The notes beneath the pieces are model-generated. The model ran no database searches and was not told the DNA's origin. It saw nothing but the letters and a program-made list of their open reading frames with translations. Below, in pieces: positions 9,639-11,663 of a stretch of 11,663 nucleotides of DNA. Location of the stretch: assembly GCA_018817365.1 (NCBI GenBank), contig JAHISY010000012.1, positions 1-11,663 on the forward strand, given 5' to 3'. The translations under genes were made by a program, and so were the position numbers. Numbering within the stretch: the stretch's first letter is position 1; every line of letters starts with the position of its first letter. Source of the stretch: Patescibacteria group bacterium. GTDB taxonomy: Bacteria; Patescibacteriota; Gracilibacteria; JAHISY01.

Positions 9639-9661
9639 GCCCGGATGGCGGAATTGGTAGA
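9639..9661 (+). pseudogene. tRNA-Leu 5' fragment cut in the D-loop
   Basis: GCCCGGATGGCGGAATTGG followed by TAGA matches the first 23 bases of a class II leucine tRNA: acceptor strand, TGGCGG start of the D-arm and GGTAGA of the D-loop. Then 73 bases of hairpin-repeat sequence intervene. CGCGC at 9735-9739 could be the missing D-arm side, but no proper anticodon arm, variable arm or acceptor partner (TCCGGGC) follows before the next tRNA starts at 9759. It differs in sequence from the intact tRNA-Leu, so it is not just a duplicate of that gene. Confidence 0.6.
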
Positions 9662-9689
9662 TCCATCCTACGCTCTCGAGCTTCCTCCT

Positions 9690-9724
9690 TCCTCCTTCGC
9701 TCTTCGAGCTTCGGAGGACAAGTC
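9690..9724 (-). repeat. tRNA-associated hairpin repeat, copy A
   Basis: On the minus strand, GACTTGTCCTCCGAAGCTCG is followed by AAGAGCGAAGGAGGA. The arms TCCTCC and GGAGGA are inverted complements. It is related to copy B at 9861-9915 in the opposite orientation; the shared frame is GAC-Y-TGTCC-K-CCG-W-AGCTCG at one end and AGCGAAGG-M-GGA at the other. It lies inside the sequence that interrupts the tRNA-Leu fragment. Confidence 0.65.
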
Positions 9725-9758
9725 GGAGGGCAGGCGCGCTTAATATTTAGGAAAATAT

Positions 9759-9843
9759 GCCGGAGTGGTGAAATTGGTAAACACGCACGACTCAAAATCG
9801 TGTGCCGCAAGGCTTGTGGGTTCAAGTCCCACCTCCGGCACCA
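9759..9843 (+). tRNA. tRNA-Leu (anticodon CAA)
   Basis: An 85-nt class II tRNA with encoded CCA. The acceptor GCCGGAG (9759-9765) pairs with CTCCGGC. The D-arm stem GTG/CAC encloses AAATTGGTAAA. The anticodon stem CACGA/TCGTG encloses the loop CTCAAAA, giving anticodon CAA for the UUG codon. The long variable arm TGCCGCAAGGCTT is typical of leucine tRNAs. The T-stem GTGGG/CCCAC encloses TTCAAGT. The discriminator A and CCA end at 9843. All stems pair fully. It is flanked on both sides by interrupted tRNA fragments. Confidence 0.97.
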
Positions 9844-9854
9844 ATAAAAAAATA

Positions 9855-9933
9855 GGGTTCGACCTGTCCGCCGTAGCTCGTAGTGGAGCGAAGCGGAATG
9901 TAGAGCGAAGGCGGATTCCCTCCCCTGGCACCA
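9855..9933 (+). pseudogene. tRNA 3' fragment split in the T-loop by a repeat
   Basis: GGGTTCGA at 9855-9862 and TTCCCTCCCCTGGCACCA at 9916-9933 join into a T-arm (AGGG, loop TTCGATT, CCCT), the acceptor 3' strand CCCTGGC and an A plus CCA end. The 53 bases between them are hairpin repeat copy B. No upstream 5' half with the needed GCCAGGG acceptor strand is present, and the 9639 fragment cannot pair with it. This is a tRNA tail, not a working tRNA; the amino acid cannot be told. Confidence 0.55.
9861..9915 (+). repeat. tRNA-associated hairpin repeat, copy B
   Basis: Starts GACCTGTCCGCCGTAGCTCG and ends TAGAGCGAAGGCGGA; the arms TCCGCC and GGCGGA are exact inverted complements and an inner GGAGCGAAGCGG segment partly repeats the ending. 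It is homologous to copy A (9690-9724) in the opposite orientation. The two copies flank the intact tRNA-Leu. Confidence 0.7.
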
Positions 9934-9938
9934 AAGTT

Positions 9939-9966
9939 TGGAAGGTGGAAATTGGAAATTGGAAAG
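9939..9966. repeat. Four tandem heptamers after the tRNA cluster
   Basis: TGGAAGG, TGGAAAT, TGGAAAT and TGGAAAG, 28 bp with no gaps. It starts 6 bases after the tRNA 3' fragment. It has the same 4 x 7 layout as the repeat at 9094-9121 but a different unit. Confidence 0.7.
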
Positions 9967-10055
9967 TGAATGATGGAGTCATTGAGTGGAAATTATTTGA
10001 AGATTGAAGCAAGTTTATTTTTCTGAAATGGATGGTTATTTGCTCAAAAAAAGAT

Positions 10056-10084
10056 TTGCATCTTGTCGCCAAATTTGATAAACT
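10056..10084 (+). promoter_or_regulatory. Candidate extended -10 promoter of the 10086-10183 unit
   Basis: TTGCAT (10056-10061), a 17-nt spacer and TAAACT (10079-10084, 4 of 6), preceded by TGA at 10076-10078, which gives an extended -10 (TG-N-hexamer). Transcription would start about 10090, slightly inside the first hairpin, so either the start is a few bases earlier or the hairpin is not fully transcribed. Confidence 0.4.
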
Positions 10085-10085
10085 A

Positions 10086-10183
10086 CAAGCAGTTCAGTTA
10101 CCGAGATCGTTTGAGTTGCTTGCAATTCAGATAGTCAAAGTTTCTGGATTAGAGAATAGCTTCCACTTGTGGGGGCTATTTTT
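10086..10183 (+). ncRNA. Candidate small structured RNA (about 95 nt)
   Basis: The gap between the tRNA cluster and fumarase (9934-10227) holds no convincing protein gene but does hold a promoter-like sequence, a hairpin and a terminator. The hairpin pairs CAAGCAGTTCAG (10086-10097) with TTGAGTTGCTTG (10111-10122) over 12 positions, three of them G-U, closing a 13-nt loop with CCGAGATCG. A linker of about 32 nt follows, then the terminator hairpin. I do not recognise it as 6S, SRP, tmRNA or RNase P RNA: it is too short or lacks their motifs. It could instead be a processed leader or an operator-like dyad. Confidence 0.4.
10155..10183 (+). terminator. Rho-independent terminator
   Basis: AATAGCTTCCAC (10155-10166) pairs with GTGGGGGCTATT (10169-10180) with two G-U pairs; the tip is a CUUG tetraloop, and TTTTT spans 10179-10183. 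It sits 45 bp before the fumarase start, so it would end transcription coming from the tRNA or the candidate small RNA and insulate fumarase. Confidence 0.8.
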
Positions 10184-10193
10184 GCGTGTGGAC

Positions 10194-10221
10194 TTGGAGA
10201 GTTCCCGCTTCGCGCTAAAAT
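10194..10221 (+). promoter_or_regulatory. Candidate fumarase promoter (leaderless spacing)
   Basis: TTGGAG (10194-10199), a 16-nt spacer and TAAAAT (10216-10221, 5 of 6). A start 7 nt after the -10 box falls exactly on the GTG at 10228, so the mRNA would have no leader. It lies directly after the terminator, as expected for an independent unit. Confidence 0.45.
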
Positions 10222-10227
10222 ACGCAG

Positions 10228-11663
10228 GTGTTTGAAAAAAATATTCTCGAACTCATCCGCGAAACTTCGACAAATCTTCCCGCCGATGTCGTCGAAGCTT
10301 TGATTCAGGCGCGGAATTCAGAAAGTAAAACCTTACCCTCGCAAAAGCGGGGGTCGTGCGGGAACTTGAGTTTGGAAGTGATTCTAAAAAATATCGAACT
10401 CGCCCAAAATCAAAAAACCCCGATTTGCCAGGATACTGGCTCGCTTACTTTTTTCGTAAAAGCAGAACCTTCGACTTGGAAAAAGATTGAAAAGGCGATT
10501 CGCTCTGCAGTTCGCAAGGCGACGAAAGAAGGGATTCTCCGACCGAACGCAGTCGATTCGATTTCCGGCAAAAACCTTGGGAATATTCCCAAAATCGAAT
10601 TTGATTTCTCGACAAGCTCAAAGAAAGGAAATGTTGAAATCGCGCTGCTACTGAAAGGCGGCGGGAGCGAGAATGTTTCCGCGCAGGTCGCCCTGCCTGT
10701 GCAAACCGATTTCGGTTTCGCGAAAAGAGACTCAGAAGGAGTGAAATTGGTTGCTCTGCAAATTCTCAAAAACGCGGGAGGGAAGGGCTGTCCACCTGGG
10801 ATTATTTCAATCGCAATTGGCGGCGACCGCGCTTCCGGCTTCGCGCTTGCAAAAAAAAATCTTCTCAAAAAAATCGGGGAAGAGAACCCGAATCTAAAAT
10901 TAAAAAAACTCGAAGCCGAGATTATTTGCGCCGCCAACAAATTAAAAATCGGCGCGGGCGGACTCGGCGGTAGCGCGACGCTCCTCGATTGCAAAGTAGA
11001 TTGCCTTCACCGCCATCCCGCGAGCTTTTTCGTTTCAGCAGCGTATTCTTGCTGGGCGTGCCGGCGGGGGAAAGTTATTCTCGATTCACGCGGAAAAATT
11101 ATCTCCGATAATTTTTCGAAAAACCCCCGCCTTCGCGAGAGCAAGGTTTTGCACGCAGACTTGAAGCTGGGAAAAATCAAAAAAATCAAGTTGCCGATTT
11201 CCGCGGCGGAGGTGCGAAAGTTGAAGGCTGGTGAAGTGGTCTCGGTTTCCGGAAAAATTTTCACGGCGCGCGATCGCGTCCACGAATTCGCTATTTCAAA
11301 AAAACTGCCGAAAAAACTGGAAGGACTCGGCGTGTTCCATTGCGGTCCGATTGCAATTCAGATCGAAGTCCCTCGACCAGCTCGGGGCAAATTTTCTAAG
11401 AAAATTTGGCGATTTCTCGCGGCGGGTCCGACGACTTCTGTGCGGCTTGAGCCTTTCACTCCGAAATTTATCGAAAAAACAGGTGTGCGAATTCTCATCG
11501 GTAAAGGCGGGATGGGAGAGGCGACTGCGCGCGCGCTCCGAAAATTTGGCTGCGTGTATCTCCACGCGATTGGCGGAGCGGCGGCTTTTTATGCGAATTC
11601 AGTCCACGAAGTTTGCGGCGTGGATTTTCTCGAAGAATTCGGAATGCCGGAGGCGATGTGGGA
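10228..11663 (+). CDS. Class I fumarate hydratase, fused alpha and beta domains, 3' end missing
   Basis: An iron-sulfur hydro-lyase that interconverts fumarate and (S)-malate; related enzymes act on tartrate. The frame is open for 478 codons to the window edge. The GTG start at 10228 is used because an in-frame TAA lies at 10216-10218 and no ATG precedes the conserved region. The alpha domain has PICQDTGS (65-72, Cys68), GGKGCPPGIISIAIGG (184-199, Cys188), GAGGLGGSATLLD (242-254) and CWACRR (275-280), giving the three expected 4Fe-4S cysteines. The beta domain has LKAGEVVSVSGKIFTARD (332-349), FHCGPI (370-375), AAGPTTSVRLEPFTP (398-412), IGKGGMGE (424-431) and AIGGAAAFYA (447-456). In many organisms the halves are separate or the enzyme is a single chain as in E. 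coli FumA. Three repeat elements occur in frame at residues about 33-43, 298-308 and 381-387, in linkers between motifs. Confidence 0.93.
   Translation, partial: MFEKNILELIRETSTNLPADVVEALIQARNSESKTLPSQKRGSCGNLSLEVILKNIELAQNQKTPICQDTGSLTFFVKAEPSTWKKIEKAIRSAVRKATKEGILRPNAVDSISGKNLGNIPKIEFDFSTSSKKGNVEIALLLKGGGSENVSAQVALPVQTDFGFAKRDSEGVKLVALQILKNAGGKGCPPGIISIAIGGDRASGFALAKKNLLKKIGEENPNLKLKKLEAEIICAANKLKIGAGGLGGSATLLDCKVDCLHRHPASFFVSAAYSCWACRRGKVILDSRGKIISDNFSKNPRLRESKVLHADLKLGKIKKIKLPISAAEVRKLKAGEVVSVSGKIFTARDRVHEFAISKKLPKKLEGLGVFHCGPIAIQIEVPRPARGKFSKKIWRFLAAGPTTSVRLEPFTPKFIEKTGVRILIGKGGMGEATARALRKFGCVYLHAIGGAAAFYANSVHEVCGVDFLEEFGMPEAMW
10325..10357 (+). repeat. In-frame repeat in fumarase, copy 1
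   Basis: GTAAAACCTTACCCTCGC followed by AAAAGCGGGGGTCGT. It matches the reverse complement of 11120-11152 at 26 of 33 positions. CCCTCGC and GCGGGGG form an imperfect hairpin. It encodes about residues 33-43, ahead of the first conserved block. Confidence 0.6.
11120..11152 (-). repeat. In-frame repeat in fumarase, copy 2 (inverted)
   Basis: On the minus strand, GCAAAACCTTGCTCTCGC is followed by GAAGGCGGGGGTTTT, the same element as 10325-10357 in opposite orientation. It encodes residues about 298-308 (KNPRLRESKVL) in the linker between the alpha and beta domains. Confidence 0.6.
11368..11388 (+). repeat. In-frame hairpin repeat in fumarase shared with gyrA
   Basis: GTCCCTCGACCAGCTCGGGG then C. 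The core CCTCGACC...TCGGGG matches the element in gyrA (1322-1365, minus) and both are read in the same frame, giving PRPARG here and PRPQSG in GyrA. It falls between the conserved FHCGPI and WRFLAAGPTTS blocks, which in usual family members are separated by a shorter loop. Confidence 0.5.

Noticed and set aside
9639..9757. A single intron-containing or split tRNA-Leu
   Set aside because: The sequence after the insertion has no matching anticodon arm, variable arm, T-arm or TCCGGGC acceptor strand, and the downstream 3' fragment has a non-matching acceptor.
9602..10072. Open frames on both strands across the tRNA cluster
   Set aside because: They read through an intact tRNA-Leu, tRNA fragments and hairpin repeats; no family resemblance.
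10410..11565. Minus-strand open frames opposite fumarase
   Set aside because: Shadows of the fumarase gene, which has all class I motifs on the plus strand.

Overview
The window looks like a chromosomal segment of a small-genome, moderately AT-rich bacterium, most likely a Candidate Phyla Radiation (Patescibacteria) member. This is inference. It rests on compact single-copy housekeeping genes, the absence of Shine-Dalgarno sequences at every start examined, small hypothetical proteins, and small GC-rich hairpin repeats beside tRNAs and inside coding sequences, of a style I associate with that group. TGA ends several genes (the 258-1064 gene and obgE), so the TGA-recoding codes of some related lineages do not apply.

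Layout. The left edge holds the 5' end of uppS (minus, cut by the window), divergent from a hypothetical gene (258-1064, plus). A minus-strand housekeeping block follows: pth (5057-4446), rpsO (4325-4062) and gyrA (3972-1102). A small orphan gene (5246-5668, plus) comes next. Then there is an accessory patch: a decayed copy of the 3' end of obgE (5865-5665), a glucoamylase-like GH15 pseudogene with two stops and two frameshifts (6917-5811), and an intact divergent ROK sugar kinase (6955-7764). Intact obgE (9072-7792) lies beyond, divergent from yqeY (9177-9626). After yqeY is a tRNA cluster: one intact tRNA-Leu(CAA) flanked by two tRNA fragments, each interrupted by the same hairpin repeat. 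A promoter/hairpin/terminator unit that may be a small RNA (about 10056-10183) precedes a fused class I fumarase that runs off the right edge (10228-11663).

Function. pth, rpsO, obgE, yqeY and the tRNA serve translation and ribosome assembly; gyrA serves DNA topology; uppS supplies the cell-wall lipid carrier; fumarase interconverts fumarate and malate. GH15 plus ROK kinase would have formed a glucan-to-glucose-to-glucose-6-phosphate module, now apparently only half intact.

The most notable signal is a set of short palindromic or hairpin repeats that sit in frame inside conserved genes. There is a 32-bp perfect palindrome in pth, one element in the gyrA tail and three in fumarase. Related elements interrupt the tRNA fragments. 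The arrangement resembles the Rickettsia palindromic elements, but the sequences appear unrelated.
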